From UBA288 sp964461885 (GTDB taxonomy: Archaea; Halobacteriota; Methanomicrobia; Methanomicrobiales; Methanospirillaceae): a stretch of 36,689 bases of DNA. How positions within the stretch are numbered: position 1 is the stretch's first letter; every line of letters starts with the position of its first letter. A program made the translations under genes and the position numbers. Below are positions 15,504 through 22,946 of the stretch, piece by piece. The notes beneath the pieces are model-generated. The model worked only from the letters and a program-made list of their open reading frames with translations, was not told the DNA's origin and did not search any database. The stretch spans positions 1 to 36,689 of the forward strand of contig CAYWVY010000013.1 of the NCBI GenBank assembly GCA_964461885.1, given 5' to 3'.

Positions 15504-16388
15504 GTGACGCTCCAGTTCCCGGACGGGCTCCGCCGCCGGGGCGCCGCGCTCGCCCTCGCCCTCCAGGCGCGGGGTCTTGCGGTGACGCTCGACGGCAACC
15601 CGTGCTACGGGGCCTGCGACCTCTCGCGCGAAAAGGCCGACGTGCTCGTCCACGTCGGGCACACCCCGCTCGGCGCCACAGACGACAGGGTCCTCTACCT
15701 CCCGCTCGCGTTCGATGCGGACCTCGCCGCGATCGATGCCGCGCTCCCGCTCCTGCGCGGGACGGTGGTCGGGCTCGTGACAACGGCCCAGCACGCGCAC
15801 CTCCTTTCGGCGGCGGCCGACCTCCTCGCCGCGCACGGGATCGAGGCGCGGGTCGGCGGGCCGACGCCCCGGACGCCGCTTTCGGGCCAGGTACTCGGCT
15901 GCTCGTTCGGGGCGGCGCGGGAGACCGGGGCCGACGAGATCCTCTTCCTCGGCACGGGCGTCTTCCACCCCCTCGGCGTCGCGCTCGCGACCCGGGCGCG
16001 GGTGATCGCGTGTGACCCGTACCGGGGCACGGCCGAAGAGGTCGATCCCGACCGGCTGCTCCGCCGCCGCTTCGCCCAGATCGAGCGCGCCCGGAGCGCC
16101 GCGACGGTCGGCGTCCTGCTCTCGACCAAGTCCGGGCAGCGGCGCGAGGCGCTCGCCCGGCGGCTCGCCGCCCTCGCCCCCGGCCGGGCCGTCGTGGTCG
16201 CACTCGAAGAGGTGACACCCGACGCGCTCACCAACCTCGGGTTCGAGGCGTACGTGAACACGGCCTGCCCGCGGCTCGCGTACGACGACGGGGTCCGGTT
16301 CCCGGCGCCGGTGCTCGCGCCGGCCGAGTTCGAGGTCGCGGTCGGCGTTCGCGCCTGGGACGATTACGCCGTCGACGAGTGCGAGTGA
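15504..16388 (+). CDS. dph2: Dph2-type diphthamide synthase (2-(3-amino-3-carboxypropyl)histidine synthase); true start probably about 15447
   Basis: The product transfers the 3-amino-3-carboxypropyl group of SAM to a histidine of elongation factor 2 using a non-canonical radical [4Fe-4S] cluster. The three cluster cysteines, one in each domain, are visible in NPCYGACD, VLGCSFG and NTACPRLAYDD. The first usable start is the GTG at 15504, giving 294 aa and beginning MTLQFPDGL. However, the same frame is open back to 15426 and encodes IDINALADELGRRGARS, the expected first helix of the family. No ATG, GTG or TTG occurs there. Either a non-standard start is used, or a base is wrong near the hpt stop. 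METTL5-like follows after 2 nt. Confidence 0.88.
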   Translation: MTLQFPDGLRRRGAALALALQARGLAVTLDGNPCYGACDLSREKADVLVHVGHTPLGATDDRVLYLPLAFDADLAAIDAALPLLRGTVVGLVTTAQHAHLLSAAADLLAAHGIEARVGGPTPRTPLSGQVLGCSFGAARETGADEILFLGTGVFHPLGVALATRARVIACDPYRGTAEEVDPDRLLRRRFAQIERARSAATVGVLLSTKSGQRREALARRLAALAPGRAVVVALEEVTPDALTNLGFEAYVNTACPRLAYDDGVRFPAPVLAPAEFEVAVGVRAWDDYAVDECE

Positions 16389-16390
16389 CC

Positions 16391-17008
16391 ATGCGCCTCC
16401 GCCAGCTCGAGATCGCGCTCCAGGGGCTCGAGGGCTTTTCGGCCCCGCGCCCGGCGCTCGAGCAGTACCCGACGCCGGCCCCGCTCGCGGCCCGCCTCCT
16501 CTTCTTCGCGGCCGGCCACGGCGAGATCGAAGGCCGGGCCGTCCTCGATCTCGGGAGCGGCACGGGCGTCCTCGCCTGTGGGGCCGCACTCCTCGGCGCG
16601 GCGAGCGTGACCGGCGTCGAGACGGACAGCGCGGCGATCGCGGTCGCGGAGAAAAATGCGGAGCGGCTCGGCGTCACTGTCGAGTGGGTCGGGGGCGACG
16701 TCGCCGACCTGCCCGAACCGGTGCGGAGCCGTGTCTACGACACGGTCGTGATGAACCCGCCGTTCGGAGCGCAGGTCGCCCACGCAGACCGCCCGTTCGT
16801 GGACGCGGCCCTCGCACACGGCCGGTCGGTTTACGGCCTCTTCAACGCGGGCACCCTCCCGTTTCTCGAGCGCTATATCGCGGGCCGCGGGGAGGTCCTT
16901 GAGACGGTCGCCGCACGCCTCGCCCTGCCGCGGTCCATGGCTCACCACCGGAAGGCGATTGTGGAGATCCCGGTCGAGTGCGTCCGCATCCGGAGCCTGG
17001 TCGCGTGA
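16391..17008 (+). CDS. METTL5-like N6-adenine rRNA methyltransferase (205 aa)
   Basis: Class I SAM methyltransferase of the COG2263/METTL5 type, which in eukaryotes methylates an adenine of small-subunit rRNA. It has the N-terminal family motif LEQYPTP (about 23-29), the SAM loop LDLGSGTGVLACGA (about 52-65), the acidic VETDSAA end of strand 2, and the catalytic NPPFGAQ (about 120-126). I start at the ATG 16391, four codons inside the longest frame and 2 nt after the dph2 stop. Two neighbouring genes thus both modify the translation apparatus. The 3' end overlaps the MFS gene by 4 nt. Confidence 0.88.
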   Translation: MRLRQLEIALQGLEGFSAPRPALEQYPTPAPLAARLLFFAAGHGEIEGRAVLDLGSGTGVLACGAALLGAASVTGVETDSAAIAVAEKNAERLGVTVEWVGGDVADLPEPVRSRVYDTVVMNPPFGAQVAHADRPFVDAALAHGRSVYGLFNAGTLPFLERYIAGRGEVLETVAARLALPRSMAHHRKAIVEIPVECVRIRSLVA

Positions 17009-18174
17009 AACCCATCCCCGGGCAGGTCCTCCGGCTGGCGCTCGGCCACCTCGGGATCGACGTCTACACGACCGTGATCCCGGCCGTCATCCCGGTCCTC
17101 GTCAGCGAGGGGGGGCTCTCGTTCCTGCTCGCGGGCCTCCTCCTGACCGCGTACAACATGACCTCGTCCCTCGTCCAGCCCGTCTTCGGCTGGCTCGCCG
17201 ACGCGAAGGGCCGCACGGTCCCGCTCGCCCTGGCCATGCTCGTGGGCGGGGTCGCGATCGGGCTCTTCGGCCTGACCACCTCGTTCCCGGTCCTGATCCT
17301 CCTCGCGGCCCTCGCCGGGGTGATGCACGCGGCCTTCCACCCGCTCGCGCTCTCGACCGTGAGCCGGGCGGCCCCCGAGGGCGAACGTGGCCGGATCATC
17401 TCGTACTTCGTGGTCGGTGGCAACCTCGGGTTCGCGCTCGGCCCGCTTCTCGCCGGGTTCGCGCTCGGCCGATTCGGCCTCGCGGGCCTGCCCCTGGTCG
17501 CGCTCCCGGCCATCCTGATCGCGCCCCTGCTCCGGCGCAGCTCCCTCAAGGTGGGCGGCATGGCGGCGAAACCGGCCGACGACGCTCCCGGGAACCGGCC
17601 GGGGGCGTTCGCACTCCTCTCGGTCGCCTCCGTCATCCGCGCGTGGGCCCTCTTCGCCGTGCTCGGGTTTCTGCCCACGTTCCTCGTCTCCCGCGGCATC
17701 GGCCTGGTCGGGTCGAACCTGATCACCTCGGCCATGCTCCTGGCCGGTGTCGGGGGCCAGCTCGCGGGAGCGTCCCTCTCGGACCGGTTCGGGAGAAAGG
17801 AGTTCGTCCTCGTGGGCCTCGGGCTCGCCATCCCGGCCTATGCGGGGTTCCTCCTGACCGACGGCGCGCTCTCCCTCGCCCTGCTCGGGCTCTTCGGCTT
17901 CAGCCTCTGGTCGACCTTCGCGATCACGGTCGCGCTCAGCCACGAGCTGATGCCACGCGCGGTCGGCCTCGCCTCGGGGGTGATGCTCGGGGTCGTGGTC
18001 GGCGCGGGCGGGATCGGCGTCGCCGTGACGGGATACTTCGCGGACCTCTGGTCGCTCTCGTTCGCGCTCTGGACCGTGGTCCCCGTGCTCGTCGCCTCGA
18101 CCCTGCTCTACGCGGTCCTCCCCTACCCCTGGAAGGCCGCCCGCACTCAGATCCAGCGCCTGCGGCGGAAGTAG
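17005..18174 (+). CDS. MFS transporter, fosmidomycin-resistance-like
   Basis: 389 aa with about 12 hydrophobic segments. The first helix LALGHLGIDVYTTVIPAVIPVL and the following YNMTSSLVQPVFGWLAD resemble the Fsr subgroup of the major facilitator superfamily; GWLADAKGR and SLSDRFGRKE are the two loop 2-3 type motifs. GTG at 17005 overlaps the METTL5-like stop in GTGA. Substrate unknown; drug or small-metabolite efflux is the usual guess. The 3' end overlaps the convergent corA gene by 28 nt. Confidence 0.85.
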   Translation: MKPIPGQVLRLALGHLGIDVYTTVIPAVIPVLVSEGGLSFLLAGLLLTAYNMTSSLVQPVFGWLADAKGRTVPLALAMLVGGVAIGLFGLTTSFPVLILLAALAGVMHAAFHPLALSTVSRAAPEGERGRIISYFVVGGNLGFALGPLLAGFALGRFGLAGLPLVALPAILIAPLLRRSSLKVGGMAAKPADDAPGNRPGAFALLSVASVIRAWALFAVLGFLPTFLVSRGIGLVGSNLITSAMLLAGVGGQLAGASLSDRFGRKEFVLVGLGLAIPAYAGFLLTDGALSLALLGLFGFSLWSTFAITVALSHELMPRAVGLASGVMLGVVVGAGGIGVAVTGYFADLWSLSFALWTVVPVLVASTLLYAVLPYPWKAARTQIQRLRRK

Positions 18175-19271
18175 AGGAGCATCGTGACCGAGATCGCGAT
18201 CATGAGCGCCCAGAGGATCGGGTACGACCAGCGGTACTCAAGCTCAGGCAGGTACCGGAAGTTCATGCCGTAGACGCCGACGATGAAGGTGAGCGGCATA
18301 AAGATCGTCGAGAAGAGGGTCAGGACCTTGATGATCTCGTTCAGGCGGTACGAGACCGAGGAGAGATAGATGTCGAGCATACCCGCGACCACGTCGCGCA
18401 GGGACTCAATCGTCTCGATCATCTGGACCGTGTGGTCGTAGATGTCCCGGTAGAAGATGATCACCGACTGGTCGATGAGCGGCGTTTCGACTCGCTCGAC
18501 ACGAAGAACGAGTTCGCGTAGCGGCCAGAGGACGTGGCGCAGGTCGACCATGGCCCGCTTGAGCTGGTGAACATCGCGGAGCGTTTCGGGCGTGGGCTGG
18601 ACAAGCACCTGCTCCTCGAGGAACTCCGCGCGTTCGTCGAGCCGCTCGAGCACGCCGTAGTAACCGTCGACGACCACGTCCACGAGCGCGTACGCGAGGT
18701 AACCAGCGCCCAGATGGCGGATCCGACCGTCTCTCCGGATCCGTTCCCGGACCGGGTCCAGGATGTCGCCGGGCGCCTCCTGGATCGATATGACCAGGTG
18801 CTCGCCGAGCAGGATCGAGACCTGTTCCACTCTGAGCCGCTCCTCCGACTCCTCGAACCCGATCGTCTTGAGCGAGAGGTAGACGTAGTCCGGGAAGACC
18901 TCGAACTTGGGGCGCGTACGCGTATTCAGCATGTCCTCGAGGACCAGGGGGTGGATTGAGAGCCGCTTTCCGATCGCGCGGACCGTTGCCGGGTCCAGGC
19001 CGACGACGTCGATCCAGGTGACGGGCCAGGAAGGGTCCAGCGGAAAGGCCTCGTCGATGCAGCACGAGGGGCGCTCCTCGTACCCGGCGGGACCGAAGCG
19101 GATGGCGGTGACAAGGGGCTCGCCGGGAGGGCGTTCGCCCACGTAGACGAGCGAGCCCGGCGGGAGCCCGGATTTTTCGGACGGCCGGACCACGCGCTGG
19201 TGCGAGAGCGTGGTCGTGTCGTCCCCCGCGAGCCGGGCGAGCTCCTCCGCCGGGTCCGCGCGTTTCGCCAT
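18147..19271 (-). CDS. corA: CorA-type magnesium/cobalt channel
   Basis: 374 aa. A large cytoplasmic alpha/beta domain with the WIDVVGLDPATVRAIG segment, a long stalk helix, then two C-terminal membrane helices separated by the pore-loop signature VYGMNF (GMN). The C-terminus is basic (FRRRRWI) as in the family. I chose the ATG at 19271 because the residues upstream show no homology. The gene is divergent from the PNPOx-fold gene and convergent with the MFS gene. Confidence 0.94.
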   Translation of the reverse strand: MAKRADPAEELARLAGDDTTTLSHQRVVRPSEKSGLPPGSLVYVGERPPGEPLVTAIRFGPAGYEERPSCCIDEAFPLDPSWPVTWIDVVGLDPATVRAIGKRLSIHPLVLEDMLNTRTRPKFEVFPDYVYLSLKTIGFEESEERLRVEQVSILLGEHLVISIQEAPGDILDPVRERIRRDGRIRHLGAGYLAYALVDVVVDGYYGVLERLDERAEFLEEQVLVQPTPETLRDVHQLKRAMVDLRHVLWPLRELVLRVERVETPLIDQSVIIFYRDIYDHTVQMIETIESLRDVVAGMLDIYLSSVSYRLNEIIKVLTLFSTIFMPLTFIVGVYGMNFRYLPELEYRWSYPILWALMIAISVTMLLYFRRRRWI

Positions 19272-19329
19272 GGCAATTTTATGAGGGCGCCCGCCCATAT
19301 CCCCTTTTCGCCCGGTGCCCCGCGGAGGC

Positions 19330-19342
19330 AAATAGTTTAAGT
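19330..19342 (+). promoter_or_regulatory. TATA-like box for the PNPOx-fold gene
   Basis: CAAATAGTTTAAGTCC lies about 35-40 nt before the ATG at 19374. A short leader of about 8 nt would be predicted. Confidence 0.5.
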
Positions 19343-19373
19343 CCTTCCCCTCACCAGATCAGATCGGGGGACC

Positions 19374-19850
19374 ATGGAGATCGTCAAGATTCCGCGGATG
19401 GACAAGGAGGAGTACGACCGGTTGATCGCAGAGGGCTACCTCTGCCGGATCGCGTTCCAGGGCGACAAGTACCCGTACATCGCCCCGTTCCTCTACGTCT
19501 TCGACGGCCGGTTCCTCTACTTCCTCTCGACGAAGTACGGGAAGAAGATCGACTACTTCCGCAAGAGCCCGTACGTCTCGGTCGAGGTGGAGCGGTACAG
19601 CAGCGATCTCTCCTACTACACGTTCGTGACCATGCAGGGGCGACTCGAGGAGGTCGAGGACTCGATCGAGAAGAAGCTGATCCGGGAGCGGTTCGTGGAC
19701 CTGATCGTCGGGCGCCACCTCTCGAACAACATCCTCGGGGCGCTCGGGCACTCGCCGGAGGACCCGCCCGAGGCGATCGCCCGGGAAGAGCGCTCGCTCG
19801 TCTGGCGCCTGACGGGGGTCAAGGACCTGGTCGCGCTCAAGAACCTCTGA
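19374..19850 (+). CDS. Pyridoxamine-5'-phosphate-oxidase-fold flavin-binding protein (158 aa)
   Basis: Small split-barrel FMN-binding protein of the PNPOx-like/NimA type. YLCRIAFQGDKYPYIAPFLYVFDGRFLYFLS is replaced here by its key elements: LCRIAF, YIAPF and FLYFLSTKYGKKIDYFRKSPYVSVEVE, the usual FMN-pocket order. True substrate unknown; members are often oxidoreductases or heme/F420-related proteins. It is a single-gene unit with its own promoter and an oligo-T stop. Confidence 0.85.
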   Translation: MEIVKIPRMDKEEYDRLIAEGYLCRIAFQGDKYPYIAPFLYVFDGRFLYFLSTKYGKKIDYFRKSPYVSVEVERYSSDLSYYTFVTMQGRLEEVEDSIEKKLIRERFVDLIVGRHLSNNILGALGHSPEDPPEAIAREERSLVWRLTGVKDLVALKNL

Positions 19851-19861
19851 CCGCGCCGATA

Positions 19862-19872
19862 CCCTTTTTTCG
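19862..19872 (+). terminator. Oligo-T stop after the PNPOx-fold gene
   Basis: CCCTTTTTTCG about 12 nt after the stop codon, the usual archaeal termination signal. Confidence 0.5.
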
Positions 19873-19940
19873 TTTCGGCACAAAAACTACCTGTTACATC
19901 GCGGAGTGCGCCCGCCGCCGGCGGGACGGACCCGGAGCCC

Positions 19941-20486
19941 GTGCCGGCAGCGGGCGCCTCCGCGGAACGGAGTATTCTCGTGGCCACGTCCGGTTTTGAC
20001 AAGCTGGTATCCTGGGTCCTGCTGATCGCGGTCGTCGCCGCAATCGGGCTCACAATCTTCCTGACGCAGCTCCCGCCCCGCGAGGAGCCGTTCACCGAGT
20101 TCTACCTGCTCGGCAACGACGGTATCGCCGAGGACTACCTCTATGACCTCCGCGCCGGACGGGGCGAGCCCGTCATCATCGGGGTCACGAACCACGAGGG
20201 GGTCGCCACGAGCTACGTGGTCGAGGTCTGGGCGGCCCGCGAAACGATCCTCCCGACCAACAGGACCCAGGTGAACTCCATGACCCAGATCGGCACCGTG
20301 CGGGTCGAACTGCTCGACGCCCAGACCTACGAGCAGCCGTACCAGGTTTCGGTCTCGGACAAGGACGCCAACAAGGTCGAATTCCTCCTCTTCAAGGCCG
20401 ACGCAGTCCCGCCCGCGAGCGTTTCCGGCGCGGACCGGGTCGCGGCAGCCTATCGGAACGTCAACCTCTGGATCGCGGTGCACTGA
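19941..20486 (+). CDS. DUF1616 membrane protein (181 aa)
   Basis: One N-terminal membrane helix (VSWVLLIAVVAAIGLTIFL, about 25-43) then an external domain with FTEFYLLGNDGIAEDYLY and VIIGVTNHEGVATSYVVEVW, the C-terminal signature of DUF1616. The N-terminal multi-helix part present in longer DUF1616 proteins is absent. The GTG at 19941 is the first usual start codon in an open frame that extends further upstream, and a second GTG lies at about 19980, so the start is uncertain. An ACAAAAAC stretch at about 19880 might be the promoter. Probably cell-surface; function unknown. Confidence 0.78.
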   Translation: MPAAGASAERSILVATSGFDKLVSWVLLIAVVAAIGLTIFLTQLPPREEPFTEFYLLGNDGIAEDYLYDLRAGRGEPVIIGVTNHEGVATSYVVEVWAARETILPTNRTQVNSMTQIGTVRVELLDAQTYEQPYQVSVSDKDANKVEFLLFKADAVPPASVSGADRVAAAYRNVNLWIAVH

Positions 20487-20495
20487 CCGCGCCGG

Positions 20496-21101
20496 TCAGC
20501 ACCGCTCGATGAAGTTCTCCAGGATGCGGAGCCCGACGGCGCCGCTCTTCTCGGGGTGGAACTGCACCCCCCAGGCGTTGCCCGACCGGACCGCGGACGA
20601 GAACTGAAGGACGTAGTCTGTCGAGCAGAGGCGTTCGGCCGGAGCCGTGCGCGCATAGAAGGAGTGGACGAAGTAGACGTACTCCTCGCGCTGCAGCCCG
20701 TCCAGGAGCGGGTCTCCCGGCTGTTCGGCGAGGATCGTGTTCCAGCCCATGTGCGGGACTTTATACCCGGGCACGCGCGGGAACGCGAGCACCTCCCCGG
20801 GGACGAGTTCGAGGCCCCGGTGCTGCCCGTGCTCCTCCGAGGACTCGAGGAGCATCTGCATGCCGAGGCAGATCCCGAGCACGGGCACGCGCTCAACGGC
20901 CTCGCGGATCGCATCGACCAGCGGGCGGAGCTGCGTCATCCCCTCGTGGAACGCGCCGACGCCGGGCAGAACGATCCGATCCGCGGACAGGATCTCGTCC
21001 GGGTTCGCCGTGAGGCGGACGACGGCCCCGGCACGCTCGAGCCCCCGCGAGACCGAGCGGAGGTTACCGAGGCCGTAGTCAACGACCGCGACCCGTCCCA
21101 T
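20496..21101 (-). CDS. hisH: HisH, glutamine amidotransferase subunit of imidazole-glycerol-phosphate synthase
   Basis: 201 aa. Supplies ammonia to HisF in histidine synthesis. The triad is complete: Cys78 in LGICLGM, His182 and Glu184 in FHPEKSG. The N-terminal VAVVDYGLGNLRSVSRGL and LPGVGAFHEGM are typical. The ATG at 21101 lies inside the preceding gene by 23 nt, so it is co-transcribed with, and probably translationally coupled to, the PP-loop protein. No other his gene is in the window. Confidence 0.95.
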   Translation of the reverse strand: MGRVAVVDYGLGNLRSVSRGLERAGAVVRLTANPDEILSADRIVLPGVGAFHEGMTQLRPLVDAIREAVERVPVLGICLGMQMLLESSEEHGQHRGLELVPGEVLAFPRVPGYKVPHMGWNTILAEQPGDPLLDGLQREEYVYFVHSFYARTAPAERLCSTDYVLQFSSAVRSGNAWGVQFHPEKSGAVGLRILENFIERC

Positions 21102-22491
21102 TCGTGCCGGCCCTCCGCCAGTGCCCCTCGGCCACCCACTCGTCGGGCAGCCCCTTCTCCCGCTGCCAGGCCCTGAGGCGCTCGTTCCACGCACCCATGA
21201 GCTCCGGGTACCCGTTCTCGATCATCCTGAGCAGGGCAAGGTCGCTCGACGGGCAGATATAGCAGCCGATCCGGTCGAGCCCCTGCTCGTAGAGCCGGTT
21301 GTACGGCGCCTCCTCCCGAAAGAGGTAGAGCCAGACGTGGAGTGCTGTCCAGGTATGGATCGGCGCGGCCGAGAGCTGGACGGGGAGGGCCGGGTTCCGC
21401 CAGACCCGGCGGCTCTTTGCGCGTTTGTGCGACTCGTACTTCCGCTGCCCGATGAACGAGACGCATTCGCCGAACCGGCCCCGGATCGCCTCGCCGAGCG
21501 GGGCGAGTTTGCAGACGCCGCAGCACCAGCGCGCATCGACCGCGGGCGGACCCTGCTCGGCAAAGGTTGCATCGAAGGCGGTCTCGCCCGAAGATCGGAC
21601 GACCTCGGCGCCGCACCACGCCGCGACCTCGTCGATGTTCGCGTAGGTCTCGGGGAACTCGAAGCCGGTGTCGGCGAAGAGGAGCGGCGGGACCGTGCCG
21701 AAGGCCTTTTTGACCACGAGAAGGGTCGCGAGGCTGTCCTTGCCCCCCGAGAACGAGATCGTCACCGGAATTTCGGGATAGGAGGCCGCGACCTCCCGGA
21801 CGAACGCGGCGGCAGAGGCCTCGTACCGGTCGAGGACCGGGGTGTTCGCGGCGATCGCGTCGGCACGGGTAGCGGGCCCGGGCACGCAGGGGCTCGAGAC
21901 GTTCCGGCGGGTCCTCACGATCGCGCCGCGTTCCATGATCCGGGCCTCGGCCGCCGAGACGCGGGCGCGGCCGACGCCGATAACGCTCTCGTCCGGGGCG
22001 AGGATGAAGACCTCGTCGCCGGCCACGATCTGGTCGTCGATCGCACGCAGCCCCGGCGCGAGCAGGCTCGCCCCCTGGTCGCGGATCGACGGGACCGCAC
22101 CCTCGTTCACGACCACGAACCGGCGCGTCGGCCTCAGCAGGGCGCCGGCCTCGACCCGCGGGATCGGCTCCCAGCGGTCCTCCGCCGGGAGGTACCGGAT
22201 GTGCCCGACCACAGCGCCGCCGACCACGACCTCCTCCATCCGGTCGGGGTCGGGGACCTTGTTCAGCAGCGCGAACGCGCCCTCGGGGACGAGGGGCGCT
22301 CCGAAGTGGTCGGCATAGATCCGGTTGACGAGGGCGACGTCGGCCGGAAAGGCAGGTCGCGCGTCACCGGGCGGTGTTACCGGGACCGCGCGCGTGGCCC
22401 CGCCGCAGAGGCCGCAGACCTCGTCGAGGACGGGGACGTGGCAGGCGTCGCACCAGCGGAGCTGGATGCGGCCGAGGTAGAGGGGGCGCAT
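21079..22491 (-). CDS. PAPS-reductase-family PP-loop protein with zinc ribbon, PUA domain and cysteine-rich C-terminal part (470 aa)
   Basis: Four parts in order. A zinc ribbon with Cys14, 17, 26 and 29 (CDAC, CGLC). A middle segment with a PUA-like RNA-binding domain about 123-195 (FVVVNEGAVPSIRDQGASLL, IVAGDEVFIL). A PP-loop ATP pyrophosphatase with SFSGGKDS at 246-253 and LLFADTGFEFPET. A C-terminal part with WCCGVCK (323-328) and GCYICPSSDL (409-418). Annotators call this family PAPS reductase, but the RNA-binding PUA domain argues for an RNA-modifying sulfur or adenylation enzyme rather than sulfate assimilation. The start at 22491 is where the zinc ribbon begins. hisH overlaps its end. 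Confidence 0.88.
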   Translation of the reverse strand: MRPLYLGRIQLRWCDACHVPVLDEVCGLCGGATRAVPVTPPGDARPAFPADVALVNRIYADHFGAPLVPEGAFALLNKVPDPDRMEEVVVGGAVVGHIRYLPAEDRWEPIPRVEAGALLRPTRRFVVVNEGAVPSIRDQGASLLAPGLRAIDDQIVAGDEVFILAPDESVIGVGRARVSAAEARIMERGAIVRTRRNVSSPCVPGPATRADAIAANTPVLDRYEASAAAFVREVAASYPEIPVTISFSGGKDSLATLLVVKKAFGTVPPLLFADTGFEFPETYANIDEVAAWCGAEVVRSSGETAFDATFAEQGPPAVDARWCCGVCKLAPLGEAIRGRFGECVSFIGQRKYESHKRAKSRRVWRNPALPVQLSAAPIHTWTALHVWLYLFREEAPYNRLYEQGLDRIGCYICPSSDLALLRMIENGYPELMGAWNERLRAWQREKGLPDEWVAEGHWRRAGTNGTGRGR

Positions 22492-22511
22492 GCCGTAAGG
22501 TTGGAGGGGGC

Positions 22512-22524
22512 CGGCAAAAAAGGG
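22512..22524 (-). terminator. Oligo-T stop after tfs
   Basis: On the minus strand CCCTTTTTTGCC follows the tfs stop by about 15 nt, separating tfs from the PP-loop gene. Confidence 0.4.
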
Positions 22525-22537
22525 TGGGACCGTGCCG

Positions 22538-22849
22538 TCAGTCGTACTCGCGCCAGGTATGGGCGCACTTGACGCACCGGAAGAACCGGACCTCGGACTC
22601 GTCTGCGGACCGGAGCTGGCGCATCCACCAGAAGGCCAGGTTGTGCCCGCACTCGGGGCATTTCGTGGCGATCGTCGGCTTGGTCGAGATGTCATCGGCC
22701 TCGTCGAAGAAGGCGATCTCCTTCTCCTGGCGCACCCGTGTCCGCTTCATCTGGTCCTGATCGGTGATCTGCCGAATGTATCCACACCGGCGGCATTTGA
22801 GCTGGCCCGCACTGGAGATCATCAGGCTCTTGCACTGCGGACAGAACAT
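22538..22849 (-). CDS. tfs: Transcription factor S (TFIIS-like RNA cleavage factor)
   Basis: 103 aa. Rescues stalled archaeal RNA polymerase by stimulating transcript cleavage. N-terminal zinc ribbon Cys3, 6, 19, 22 and C-terminal TFIIS ribbon Cys64, 67, 92, 95. The loop LRSADESE carries the Asp-Glu pair that reaches the polymerase active site, so this is an active TFS rather than an inhibitory paralogue. A CCTTAATCT box (minus strand, about 22876-22884) lies about 28 nt before the ATG. Confidence 0.95.
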   Translation of the reverse strand: MFCPQCKSLMISSAGQLKCRRCGYIRQITDQDQMKRTRVRQEKEIAFFDEADDISTKPTIATKCPECGHNLAFWWMRQLRSADESEVRFFRCVKCAHTWREYD

Positions 22850-22873
22850 CGTTCAGCTTTTCGAGCCGAGACC

Positions 22874-22884
22874 AGATTAAGGCT
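22874..22884 (-). promoter_or_regulatory. TATA-like box for tfs
   Basis: Minus-strand GCCTTAATCTGG lies about 27-33 nt upstream of the tfs ATG; it forms a compact divergent promoter region with artA. Confidence 0.45.
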
Positions 22885-22913
22885 TCCGACAGGGCCTTCC
22901 TGCCCCGAGAGAA

Positions 22914-22924
22914 ATCCATAAAGC
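22914..22924 (+). promoter_or_regulatory. TATA-like box for the archaeosortase gene
   Basis: ATCCATAAAGC lies about 24-30 nt before the ATG at 22947, suggesting a leaderless transcript. Confidence 0.45.
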
Positions 22925-22946
22925 GGGCTGTCGACGAGATCTACTG

